Notes under the pieces: generated by a model
What the model was told of the DNA's origin: nothing
What the model saw: the letters and a program-made list of their open reading frames with translations, nothing else
Database searches by the model: none
Program-made: the position numbers and the translations under genes
DNA from: Sodiomyces alkalinus F11
Taxonomy: Eukaryota; Ascomycota; Sordariomycetes; Glomerellales; Plectosphaerellaceae
Length of the DNA: 64,000 nt
NCBI RefSeq assembly: GCF_003711515.1
Contig: NW_021167080.1
Coordinates: 2,770,252 to 2,834,251, forward strand
Direction of reading: 5' to 3'
In this document: piece by piece, positions 34,599-45,187 of the stretch
Position numbering within the stretch: position 1 is the first letter of the stretch
How the letters are laid out: the number at the start of each line of letters is the position of its first letter

Positions 34599-36098
34599 GC
34601 CTCACGGGGGACTGTTTTGGCTCTCAAACCGAACCCGTCTGCGCCCCGCAGATCTGGGTATCGTGATGGTCGATTTAAAGTAGTTTGAACTGGTCTGGGG
34701 ATATGCGTAAAATTGTAGGAACAAGCGAAAACTAGAGTTTGTGCTTTTCGGGTACGGCTTCGGACACAAGGAAACATCCTTTGGCTAGCGAGCGGGTTTG
34801 GGTTTATTTGTTCAATTGTCTGCGTTTTGCACAAAAATATACCACAGAATTACCCTACTTGGAACAGCCCATGTTGTAAACACGAAATTATGTGGGATTG
34901 CCGGTGTCTGAGCATCGGGCACACTCTCGACGGACGTCTGTCGAGTACCCACCGTAATTGACTCATATTCTTCTGCGAGGAAACACGGCCGACGATGTCA
35001 ACAAAACCGAGCCACTCCAAGACGAAAGAAAAGTCGAGAGGTAAGTCAGGAAGTATTCCAGGGACTGCATAAGGTAGGTAGTCATGTCTGCAGAGGAAGT
35101 GTGTTGCTGACTTTCAACTTACCTTAAGGTATTCTGAATCAAAGATACGTATCGTTTTATGTCTTGTGTCAGAGCTGAAAAGCAGGACCAGCAGGACCTA
35201 CTCCGTCGTCACTACCTTAGGAAATTACTATATGACCAACCTAGGTATGTACCCTGTGAGGTGCACCTTCCATGAAGCTCAGACTCCAGTTCCTGATCTG
35301 CCGGGTTTGACCGCTCCATCCCAACAGCATAAATATCTGCTGCTTCCCAACTCTTTTCCAAAAAAAAAAATTCTCTTTTCCTTTCTTCATACTTACCTTG
35401 CTCGACTTCGGGGCGCTCATAAAGGCTTCGGAGTAAGGAGGACGGCCTGCATTGCACAACGCGGAGTCAGCTTCTTTCGATTGTCCTTCGGGACCATCGC
35501 GGGTGTAATTTTTGATCCTTTAACTATGTTTTCATTGTGTTCCCTGGCTTGATGTCAGGTCACGAAGAAGATGGATGTGACCATGCTAAACCCTATGAAT
35601 TTGGCATACAGGATGAACAATTGTGTGTCCTGGTCCCCTCAATGCGTAGGTGGTCTGTTAGATTGTTTCTCTTCACTGTCCGGATTGCCTATATTCAAGT
35701 ACTCTTCGCTGGGCTACCCAATTAATAAAATATCATTAACGACAATGGGAGCAGTATCAAAATAAACTCGTAGGCGTAGACTGCCCAGGTGGTCATCCAT
35801 CCCAATCTACCTTACCTAAGGTACCCTACATACCTGTAGGTAAGGTAGCTACTTTGTAGAAACATGGTTACAGTACCAGTCGACCCTTCTTTGTCCCACG
35901 ATGGTCGACTTGCAGTCTTGCTTGGCGATACATGATTATGTAATCAGCCAGCTCCGACACGCCAAACGCGTCTCCATCTCACAATCTTGGCGATCATGAC
36001 ACCATGGCAACATTATCCAGCACGTTGGTGGTTTCGGATTGTACATTTCCTTGATACTCGTCCATTCGTCCTGACTGGTCGCTAGTCTTCGACCGAAG
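34599..36098. other. Intergenic region between the LtrA-like gene and orc4
   Basis: Apart from the doubtful small spliced gene at 34995-35580, I see no gene. The region carries AGGTAGGTAG at 35068, ACCTTAAGGT at 35122, and a dense cluster of ACCTTACCTAAGGTACC/GTAGGTAAGGTAG motifs at 35808-35852. An 11-A run lies at 35360-35370. The last 100 bases form the orc4 leader. Confidence 0.55.
34995..35580 (+). CDS. Doubtful tiny spliced gene, about 45 residues
   Basis: An ATG at 34995 (A at -3) opens a Lys/Ser-rich frame that reaches GTAAGT at 35041 (exon 34995-35040). A second exon 35175-35244 lies between TCAGAG and GTATGT and reads AEKQDQQDLLRRHYLRKLLY, a charged helix. A third exon from 35559 follows CAG and stops at 35578-35580 after SRRRWM. 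The phases agree and three splice sites look canonical; the first acceptor uses GAG two bases after a better CAG. With the other acceptor the peptide would change. I recognise no family. It could be a real basic micro-protein, a non-coding spliced RNA or chance. Confidence 0.25.
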
Positions 36099-39032
36099 AT
36101 GGGCAAGAATGGGACACCACAGCGCCCAAAGCGAGGACGAGCAGCGACAGTGACTGATGAAACCGCTCCCGCGTCGTCTTCAAAAAGGCGGAAGCTGAAC
36201 CAGGCGAACACCTCCTCACCCACCACACCGAAACGCCCTTCCGCCAGGAACGGCTCCGATCCTAAGCCTCGGTCCAACGACGGCACCAGGGACGTTTACG
36301 AGATTTCGGATTCCGACAGCGAAGAATCGCCTAGGCACCGGTCTCGAACGGCCAACGGCGGTGTCCAATCACCAACCGCGACGGCGCAGCCTCACGACGA
36401 GGACGATGGGTACGATATTCCGGCATCCGGGGATGAGCTCGGTGTACACACTCCGACAGCCAAGGGCAAAGATGCGCGTTCAGGGAAAATCGAACGTCTG
36501 CAGCAGGCAGATGGGTCCAAACAGAACGGCTCCATCGGGGTCTCTGAAGAGCGGGCACAAAAGACAGGACACGCAGCTGGCGAGGAAGACATGGCGTGTG
36601 AAAGCCATGAAAACAGCGACAGCGGAACTGATACGGGCGCGGCGGACGAGTCGCCTCTGAAACAGCGGTTGAGTGGGAGGCGTAGGACCCTCACCGCCAA
36701 GGCGCTGGATACGATGGTGAAAAATACGGGCAGAGCGTCCGCGTCTCGTTCCCGGTCTGTATCGGTCGTGAACACTCCCACGGCGAATAGACAGAAAGAC
36801 AAACTCGCTGGTACCGGAGCTCTGCCGCTGAAGGGCATCTTGACGCCGAGCAAACGCGGTGATCGGCAGACGCCCCGGAAGAGTGTCGCCTTCGGGGACC
36901 CAGAAGGTCGCAAGGGAACACCCCTCGTTTTCAAAGACATTCCGAAGCCGGGAAGGAAGAAACAGAGCCTCGAGGAGCAGCTACGGGATACGGCCAATGC
37001 AACGAAGTCACAGCCATCTCAGGAACACAAACCTGCGCAACCGCAAGAAAATAGGGACGACAGAGGAGAAGAAGAAAGAAAAGAAGAACAGGAGGAGGGA
37101 GAAGAAGAAGAAGAAGAAGAAGAAGAGGAGGAGGAAGTTGATGAAGTCTGCGCCATTTGTTCGAAACCCAATTCCCGCCCACCGAACGAAATCATATTCT
37201 GCGACGGTTGCGATATGGCCGTCCATCAAAAGTGCTACGGTGTCCCTAAGATTCCAGAAGGCGACTGGTTCTGCAAGGAATGCGTGCAGCGCAAGGAAGC
37301 CAAGGCGGCTGAGGGCGCCAACGTACCCAACTTCGAACATCACCTGCGCTCTCTGCAGCGGGTGCTGCTGGATCGATGCACGGGGCGACGGCGGATCAAA
37401 CTGATCGACCAGCACGAGGCCTACGGAACAGTGCATCAGTTGCTTCAACAGACGGTCCTCCACGGCGAGGGCAACTCGATGCTCGTTATCGGAGGGAGAG
37501 GATGCGGCAAGACCACGGTAAGAAATGATGAAAACCGGCGCCATAAGCCATAACATAACGATGGGACTCCAAGCTGATGGCGTCGCTACTGCATCTGCAG
37601 CTGGTGGAGAGCTCGATGGAGGAACTCTCTGCGGACCACCGGGAGGAGTTCCACGTAGTTCGATTAAACGGCTTCATCCAGACCGACGACAAGCTAGCTC
37701 TGAAAGAGATTTGGAGGCAGCTTGGCAAGGAGATGGATGTGGAAGATGAATCTACAACGAGGGTAAGTGGAACACCTCAGGTTTGGTTTTGGGGGTTGCT
37801 TTTGATCGGAAGCCGAAAGCTGGGGGTGGCTAACAAATGGTCCTGGACTCAGTCGAATTACGCGGACACGATGGCATCGCTCCTCGCGCTTCTATCTCAT
37901 CCCTCCGAAATCTCGCTGACAGAGGAGGGGTTGACGTCCCGCGCGGTGATTTTCATCATTGACGAATTCGACATGTTCGCGTCGCATTCGCGCCAGACGC
38001 TACTGTACAACCTCTTCGACATCGCGCAGTCCCGGAAGGCGCCCATCGCCGTGCTGGGCTGCACCACGCGGCTGAACGTGGTAGAAATGCTCGAGAAGCG
38101 GGTGAAGAGCCGTTTCAGCCATCGATACGTGTACCTGGCACCGCCCAGGAGCTACCCGGCCTACTGGCAGGTTTGCCAACAGGGGTTGACGGTAGACGAG
38201 GAGGACATGGAGAAGGAGGGAATCGATGTCAGCGTGGAGGGCCATGACCGGTTTTACGAGAATTGGAACCGGATGATAGAGGTGAGTGCTGCTGCTGCTG
38301 CTGCTGCTGTGTTTGTGACCCACTCCCCTCCGGTCTCCTGGCCGCCGTTCTTCTAAGTGGCGGCGTAGTAAGGGAACATTCAAAAAACATTTCACAACCC
38401 CGTCCACCCAGCCGGAAGGAGGCCTCGCTAACTAGCAAAAAAACCCCCAGGACCTCTACAATGAAAAGTCGTTCCAGGCATTGTTAAAACATCACTACTA
38501 CACGTCCAAATCAGCGTCGGCATTTTGGGCGGACTGCGTCCTGCCCCTATCGAGGCTCTCACCGAATGCTCTGGGGCTGGAGATACCCTCGACGTCCGGG
38601 TGGTTGGTCCGGCTCGCGCCCCCCCACTCGAAGCTGCACCTCCTGGGGTCCCTTTCGGAGCTGGACGTGGCCCTGCTGATCGCGGCGGCGCGGCTGGACA
38701 TGGTGGCGCACACGGACACGATCAACCTGGCGATGGCGTACGAGGAGTACGCGTCCCTGATGGGGCGGCAGAGGGTGCAGTCTGCGAGCTCCGGGATGAT
38801 GGCGCTCGGGGGCGGGGTGCGGGTCTGGGGGCGGGGCGTGGCGGCGGTGGCTTGGGAACGACTGATCGCGCTCGGATTGCTGCTGCCGGCCGGGATTGGC
38901 GGGGGCCGGGGAGGAGGAATGATGCGTGGTGGGTTGGAAGGACGGATGTGGAAAGTCGCGGTCGCTTTGGAGGAGATACCGATGGGTGCGAAGCTGAGTC
39001 AGGTGTTGACGAGGTGGTGTAAGGAGGTCTGA
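36099..39032 (+). CDS. orc4: Origin recognition complex subunit 4 with N-terminal PHD finger
   Basis: AAA+ subunit of ORC, which marks replication origins and loads the MCM helicase. Four exons, 36099-37517, 37601-37762, 37853-38281 and 38451-39032, all phase 0, give 863 residues, about twice a yeast or animal Orc4. Residues 1-345 are Ser/Lys-rich and probably disordered, with an AT-hook-like start (PKRGRAA) and a Glu run just before the PHD finger. The PHD finger (about 351-393) shows [20 protein letters not shown] and WFCKEC. The ATPase domain follows: Walker [10 protein letters not shown] (about 465), [17 protein letters not shown], Walker B IIDEFDM (about 562), then the winged-helix region with [14 protein letters not shown]. 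For intron 1 I took the acceptor at 37600 because [20 protein letters not shown] matches the family better than the upstream AAG. Intron 3 carries a CTG microsatellite. Confidence 0.94.
38287..38310 (+). repeat. TGC/CTG trinucleotide microsatellite in orc4 intron 3
   Basis: Seven or eight TGC units follow directly after the GTGAG donor of the third orc4 intron (38282-38450). They are removed by splicing; retention would read as an Ala run. Confidence 0.85.
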
Positions 39033-40315
39033 GCTCGGGCAACAAAATGTACCGTTGTAAACAACGACCGTTGGGCGTTATAGGTGTTGTGTTGCGTGGT
39101 TGCCTTGCCTGCAGGCACCACCTGTTGACGGGTACCTTATATCTAGCCTCCACAGCTACGGTGCCCTTTTTGGGCTGGGATATTCTTCCTTTTACACATC
39201 CACAATTTCACGCACATCACTGTTCGACGTTTGATAAGGTAATAGGTAAGTAAGGTAGGTAAGGTACCTTGATTAGCCGCGCTCGTTCCTTCCTTGCGGT
39301 CAAGTGGCGTCCATTTGGAGGCGGAGGTACCGTATCATCGGGGCTGGGGTCGAGGCTGGGCAGTCAAGGTGGTGGGGGCAGTGCAAGGGTTCCTGTTGTA
39401 TTCTTTTGGTTCTCTTGGTTCCTTTGCTTTGTTGCTGACGTTCAAGCCATAAAGGAAGGGGTGCTAAGCTCCACGCCAAGGACGCCTCTCCGTCTCGCAA
39501 CGATACACGTAGGGTAGGTACTCATGCGCGTCTAAGGTACCTTAGCTACCTTGACGAAAATGGATATCCCAGGGCTCCCTTCTCGTTCCCCCTCCTCCTT
39601 TTCATCTCCTCATCTTGCCGCTGATGTCGCACAGAATCCATACATTGGGCGAGCTCGTCCCTTTCCCTCACACTCCATCTTCTCATCGTTAGCTTTCATC
39701 TGTTTATCTAGCCAGCTCTGTCGCTCTTGTTCGGCAGGTCGGATCAACCAAAGGAACTTGAACCCAACGAAGGATTCGCCCGAGTCGCCGATCCCTGCTC
39801 ACAACCCACCGGCACTGGACACTACTGGTCTCCTCTGAGGTTGATGAGCGGGTTTCTGTCCGGTTACTTCCATCTTGCTGCTTAGAGTATCATTCTAGCA
39901 TTCCCAACTCGAGGAATTCTCCGTACAAGAGGACTTGCGTGTGCGTGTGCGTGTGCGTGTGGTTCCGGATTCGGGCTTGGCATGACCGCGCCAAAGGGAA
40001 GAAGTGAGACAAAGCAACGACAAGGTCAAGGTCAAGCGAGGTCTTGCGACAGGTGACCAGTAACGAGGACAAGGGTCTGGAGGTGTCCGAAGGCCCCCCC
40101 CCCCCCGTCTTCGAAACAAAACTAACCACCACTCCTTTCGTCTCACCTTCTGCCTCTCCGTCGAGACATCTCCTCTCATTCATACCTTTTTTCCTTTTTG
40201 GTTCGTTCCCCTTTCTCAGACGCCCGACTCTCGAAAAATCCTATCGAAATCATCGTCCACGTTCCTCATAGGTTCGTTAGTTGATCGCAGTCGAACCTCG
40301 TTTCCTTTGCCCACC
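39033..40315. other. Intergenic region and 5' leader of the polyglutamine gene
   Basis: No gene seen. It holds two dense clusters of AAGGTAGGTACCTT-type motifs (39236-39271 and 39509-39553), a CGTGTG array (about 39940-39961) and a 12-C run (about 40096-40107). The last 200 bases are pyrimidine-rich, as in long fungal leaders. Confidence 0.55.
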
Positions 40316-41406
40316 ATGACGAAACGAACAACCTTCACAACAATTACTCCGCTTCCACCCGACCTCTCTCGCGAGACTGTCATCAGCTTCTTTCATAACC
40401 ACCTGGAGATGATTGATCTCAACCCCCTTATCAAAGAGCGACACCCTATTTCTCCCCCGGCCAATGCGCCCCCAGACGAAAGGCATTGCATCTGGTACTC
40501 CCTCACCGATGAGATTTCGTATCTCCCCGGCATCCCTGCCGCCTCCTCGAATGTCTCCTACACTTGCGCCTTCCACGACCTGCCCGACGGCTTACAGACA
40601 CATTGCTATGCTCCTATGGGCCTGGACATTCGTGATCGATGGTCCGTCGGCGGCACCCTTCCCGGCGAACCGCAAGAACCGCAGGAACTAGGCCTCGGCG
40701 CACCGCGAACCGGCCTCTACATCCGCGAGGATGTCGACATTCGTTGCAACATCCTCATGGCCTCCTTTGTTAAGAAGACTCTCAAGAAGAGCCACGGCGC
40801 GCTCGTCGAGAAACTCCGGTCTCGGGCGGTGTCCTCTCAGTACTCGAACCCTCACACTAGGGTCGACGGCCCTCCACCTACGACAGCGCCGTCGCGACCC
40901 CAACGCCCCCAACGCCCCCGATCCGCCGATACTCCCTCGCGCATTCAACCCGATAGCCAGATGGTGTATCAGCTAGGTAACTCACACCAGGGGAACGGGA
41001 GTAGAAATCGGCTCACGAGCAGAAAAACTGAGGATGTCGCTCATGGCAGCGCGAACCACCAGAAACAACACAGCCATCGACAGAAACATGGTAAACAACG
41101 GAGCAAAGACAGTTTCGGCATCCCCTACTCCCAGACACGGCAGTCACAACCACCCCAGATGCAACAGCAACCGCCCAGCATGTCGCACGTGTATCAATAC
41201 TACCCCCCGCAACTCGCCATCGCAAATCATAGTACGCCGTCCCTCACACCAACCACGACCTCCGCATCGTCTTCTGGGAACAGGTCCGAGAACTACTCGC
41301 CCAGCGAAGTGCCTTCGCCTCTCCGCATCAGGCATCAGTCCAACGGCTCTGCCGGCCACAGTATGGACTTGCTCCTCGACCGCGATTCAAAGGTCGACGT
41401 CTCGTG

Positions 41407-41442
<36 letters not shown>

Positions 41443-41827
41443 GCAACAACAACAGCAACAACAACAGCAACAACAACAACAACAACACCAGAACCCCCAA
41501 TCATTCCACGAGCCCCCACCACGTCGTCCTCAATACCGGCCATCGTCGGACAAGGCCGGTCCGCCGCAGGAAAACACCGCCGCCAGCGTCTACCTAGACC
41601 TCGTGAAACGGAACCCTTACGATTCGTCGCCCGACACGCCACGCTCACACTCACACTATCACCGCCAGGATGGGTTCGTCGTGTCCGAGCTAGCTGATCA
41701 GCGACAGCCACCCCCGAAACGAATCCACGAGCTTCCTCCCCAGCACCCTACAGCTCTCCGTCCCGGGGTGCCAGGGAGGGTCGCGAGGATCCAAGCCGAC
41801 GGGCGACCTTATCCAGAGCTGGAATGA
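40316..41827 (+). CDS. DUF7053-like protein with 26-residue polyglutamine tract
   Basis: A single open frame of 503 residues; the ATG at 40316 (CCCACCATGA) was chosen over a non-ATG extension. Residues 1-175 form one folded domain (TPLPPDLSRETVISFFHNHLEM, HCIWYSLTDEISYLPG, GLYIREDVDIRCNILMASFVKKTLKKSH), which I associate with the fungal DUF7053 family of unknown function. The rest is low complexity, rich in Ser/Pro/Gln/His/Arg and probably disordered, with 26 consecutive Gln. Such tails are common in fungal regulators, but there is no DNA-binding motif, so I assign no role. Confidence 0.8.
41408..41485 (+). repeat. CAA/CAG repeat coding 26 glutamines
   Basis: Twenty-six consecutive Gln codons, a mix of CAA and CAG, followed by His-Gln. 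The mixed codons suggest moderate stability against slippage. Confidence 0.98.
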
Positions 41828-42719
41828 CATCGCAGCGCTTCCACCAGCGAAGACAGTTGAAGAAGAAAAACAAGGTGCACATGTGATGGAGGGTTTTCTG
41901 AACGGGAGGCTACACGTGCAGGGGCACGCGGCAGAAGCACATGGCACATGGCACATGGCACATGACACAGGGGACTCGACTCGTCGGTTTCGAAGTGGTA
42001 CGGAGTAGGCATTGTGGTTGCATCGTCTCTTCTTATTTGCATGTATGATGATACCTTGTATGTTTGGGAGGGGGGGACCCGACGTCGGCAACGGTACTTA
42101 TACCCTTTTCTGTCTGCTCAGTTCGAATGACAACACGGTATGGAGAGGCGCAATATGGGTTTGTTTATTTAATTGTCTTTCTTATTGACCTTCAGTTTAA
42201 GCTGCGAACCTCGGACCATCTTCAACGGCTAGACCTCAGTCAAACGTTTCGTGATGAAGTCTTTGGAAACCGAGTTCTGGCCTTTATGTCGGCGCGACAA
42301 ACGGCAGCGGGCTAAAATAACAACAACGTGAATAAGGATAACAATGAAAATATCTCCGTCTCTCTCTATTGCACTCGAAACCTCAAATTAATAAACCAGA
42401 TTATCCAAATCTTATCCCAGTCCTTTCTGCACAGCCAACCGAAGTGAGCCTCGACTAGCATGTCAAGGACATCTAGCGACCAAGGAAGAGATAGACACGG
42501 AGAAGAAGATATAAGAACAGGCGTGAAAGAAATACACCTTACACCTCACAGCAAAGGAAACTCGAGATTCTTCCACCCATCTCTCTCATTCCCCACTTTC
42601 CGATCCTCTAACGGTTCGGTAGCAAGACGGGGAACAGTGAGCAAACCCTGGCAAAAGCCTCACCCCCGACCCAAGCTGTGTGCGTGGGGGCCATCGGAGG
42701 AGCCGCCCCGGGCCCGAGT
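41828..42719. other. Intergenic region between converging genes
   Basis: 3' flanks of the polyglutamine gene (+) and the CCG-6-like gene (-). It contains a GCACATG array (about 41937-41963) and GTACGGAGTAG at 41998. No gene seen. Confidence 0.6.
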
Positions 42720-43390
42720 TTACCAGCCCGCAGCGCCGACAACGACGACGGCAGCAGCGACGGAGAGACCGCCCGCCAGCCAGCCCTGACGAAGAGACGG
42801 AGAGTCCCCACCGTTAACCACGACGTGGCTGTGCGTCGGCCCGACAGGCTCGGGGTGGGTGGGCTCAGGCTCGGGATGAGGCTCGGGATGAGGGCGCTCG
42901 GGATGAGGCTCGGGATGAGGGCGCTCGGGATGAGGCTCGGGATGAGGGCGCTCGGGATGAGGCTCGGGATGAGGGCGCTCCGTGTGGTGCGTGGGCCTGG
43001 GAGGCTCAGGGGTAGCGGCGGTAGGGCGGATGGTAGTCTGTGTTTGTCTTGGTGGTTAGTTTTGCCTCGCACTTTTTCTTCAGACTACTTCCGCCGTAGT
43101 AGCGTCAAGGAGCAGGCAGTGGGAGGGGGGGCAACGGAAAGGGGATGACGAACGTAGGACGTGGTGCAGGGGCAGTCGGTGATGGTGAACCAAGTCGGGC
43201 CCTCGACGGTGTAGGTCTTGTCCTTCCAGGTGATGGTGTTCCAGGGGTCGGGGCACCAGGTCGGCAAAGCGGTGACGACCTTGGTAGTCGTGATAATAGT
43301 GCCGTTGCCCGGGACGCGAGCCATGAGGGGACGGGCGGCCGAGGCGAGACCGGCGACGGCAAGGAGGGAGGCGATAGACTTGGCGAACAT
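42720..43390 (-). CDS. Small secreted, probably GPI-anchored cell-wall protein, CCG-6-like
   Basis: Two exons on the minus strand, 43390-43154 and 43037-42720 (GTTCGT donor, CTAAC branch, CAG acceptor, phase 0), give 184 residues. Residues 1-19 are a signal peptide (MFAKSIASLLAVAGLASAA). Residues 33-79 carry the wall-protein pattern TTKVVTALPTWCPDP, KDKTYTVEGPTWFTITDCPC, with three Cys, as in Neurospora clock-controlled protein CCG-6 and related fungal wall proteins. Exon 2 has no ATG, so a scan for ATG-started frames would miss it. It encodes a Pro/His/Glu repeat (unit ERPHPEPHP) and ends in a hydrophobic tail (WLAGGLSVAAAVVVVGAAGW) after NGGDS, consistent with GPI attachment. The donor is the weakest element, but the exon sum is in frame and domain order is right. 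Confidence 0.8.
42881..42980 (-). repeat. In-frame 27-base minisatellite coding ERPHPEPHP
   Basis: Three perfect 27-base units (42881-42907, 42908-42934, 42935-42961) plus a partial one to 42980, with a further half unit upstream at 42869-42880. They lie in exon 2 of the CCG-6-like gene and keep its frame. Confidence 0.95.
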
Positions 43391-45187
43391 CGTGGCTTTT
43401 TGAGAAGAAGAAGGAAAAAGAAGAAAAAAAAAGATCAACGTGTATAAGGTTCCTGATGAATTTAGTGTTCTGTTACAAAGGGAGGGACTTGCAGCAAGTA
43501 AAGCAAACGAGGAAAACGAGTGGACGAGGTAACGAGTGACCGTGAGTGTCTAGTGAGGGTAAAGCGAGAGTAAGAGCCGATAGCTGAGGGATAGAAGAAC
43601 TACTCAAGTTGTTGGTAAGAAGAGAAGAACAGAAGAGATGGGAAAAGGGGTCAGAATACCCAAGCTTTATGGACGAGCAGGAGGTGGGCATAGGTGAGTC
43701 GCGTCACGGGTGATGGTGGACCATGAACCTCCAAGACAAAAACAAACCGGAAAGCAAATCGCACAACACCTAAGGGCATCATATCCCAATCGAAGCCACA
43801 GTGGCCGGATGCGTGCCATGGCCTGGTCTACGCCCGGATCTGGGCCCATTCGAGCGCCGCCCTTTCCATGCTCGGGCAAAACGACTATACCAGGGAGGAA
43901 TGTTATACTCATGATGAGCGGGGCCTAATAATCCCGCTTGCACGGAGAGTCCGAGAACGAATGCGAGAAACAAAAAAGAGCTGAAGACGATCACGTCGAG
44001 GTCGAAGTTGAGGAATGTTGGGTTGTGGGTGTTTTGGTCCATCAACATTCCGGCGCGTTGAGAGAACAATCGGCTTGGCCCGCCTCGCTTTGGCAACAGA
44101 TGTGTCAAGCCAAGTCAAGATGAGATGCTGGCAAGGGATATAAGATGAAGCAGAGGCTTTTTCACAGGCAATGGCATTCGGAGAACGGACAACGACTTGA
44201 CTTCACATGCACTGCATCTGCATGATAGACAGGTTCCCCCTGGCGGCGATTCATTTGCATGTCTCCCATCTCCCCTCTGGTCGCGGGAGCTTTGCGAACA
44301 TCTCCGTTGCGAAACCCGAACGCTCTATAAACCAGAAAGAAGCTGACCAAGTCGGCTATGTATATCCAGCCCATCATACATGCAATGCAATGCTTTCCGT
44401 GTCCATCAACTTCATGTTGTCCACTTCTGTTTCGTATCATCCCCGCCAAAAGGGATGGATGGATGCTGCCTTTCTCTCGCTCGACCAAGACGGTTCCTCC
44501 CGCCAAAGCTTCTGGGGGGCTCCGGAGGCCATCGCAGGAGCATATCATATCCGCTCAGGCGAGTTGCCTTCTCTACCATCTTTTCCACCCTCCCCTTATT
44601 TCCACTCCAATACGTCGACGAATCTTGCGCTTGCCTTGGCGCGCGCCGCGGTAGTAAAACCGTCCCTCTCTCTAATGCGGTGACGCCACCAGTAAATGTC
44701 AAGGGCCAAACAAATGACAAAAAGAAAAGAGAATAAAGGAGACATGACAAAGCAATGGCCCGCCCGTTTTCACATTCGCCCGACTCATGATGTCTAGAAT
44801 GATAGATCCACTCCAACGCCCACTTCGTTTTCAGAAGCCAAAAGAAGACAGAAGCCAGGAAAGTAGGGACAACGGTATGTTGTTCCTCGAGATGACGAGA
44901 TGAACGAAGGAAAACAACTTGGCCGCATCAGAGTGCCACCAATACTGGAAGGAAACAAAAAGAAAAGAAAAAGGTCCCGTTTCCCTGGGGAGGATGCCGA
45001 GTCGAAGAATAAGAGGACCACGGTTGCCGAGTACTAACGAAGAAATCACATGCAATGACCCTATGCGAAAAGGACACGGAACGGTTCGGTAACTGCCACT
45101 GACAATGTGACGCCCCACGACGGGAGATGGCCACTGTTCCGACTGGTAGCCCAACACCGTCGAGTTTGTATTATTCGCCTCGGTATG
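43391..45187. other. Intergenic region upstream of the CCG-6-like gene and downstream of the RGS gene
   Basis: No gene supported. A purine-rich leader (GAAGAAGAAGG-like on the + strand) lies right before the CCG-6-like start. Overlapping short frames at 44207-44683 in all three plus phases carry no motif. The stretch probably holds the promoter of the wall-protein gene and the 3' flank of the RGS gene. Confidence 0.55.

Noticed and set aside
44207..44683. Three overlapping plus-strand frames of 98-158 codons
   Set aside because: All three phases are open by chance, none shows a motif, and the RGS and wall-protein genes flank the region.
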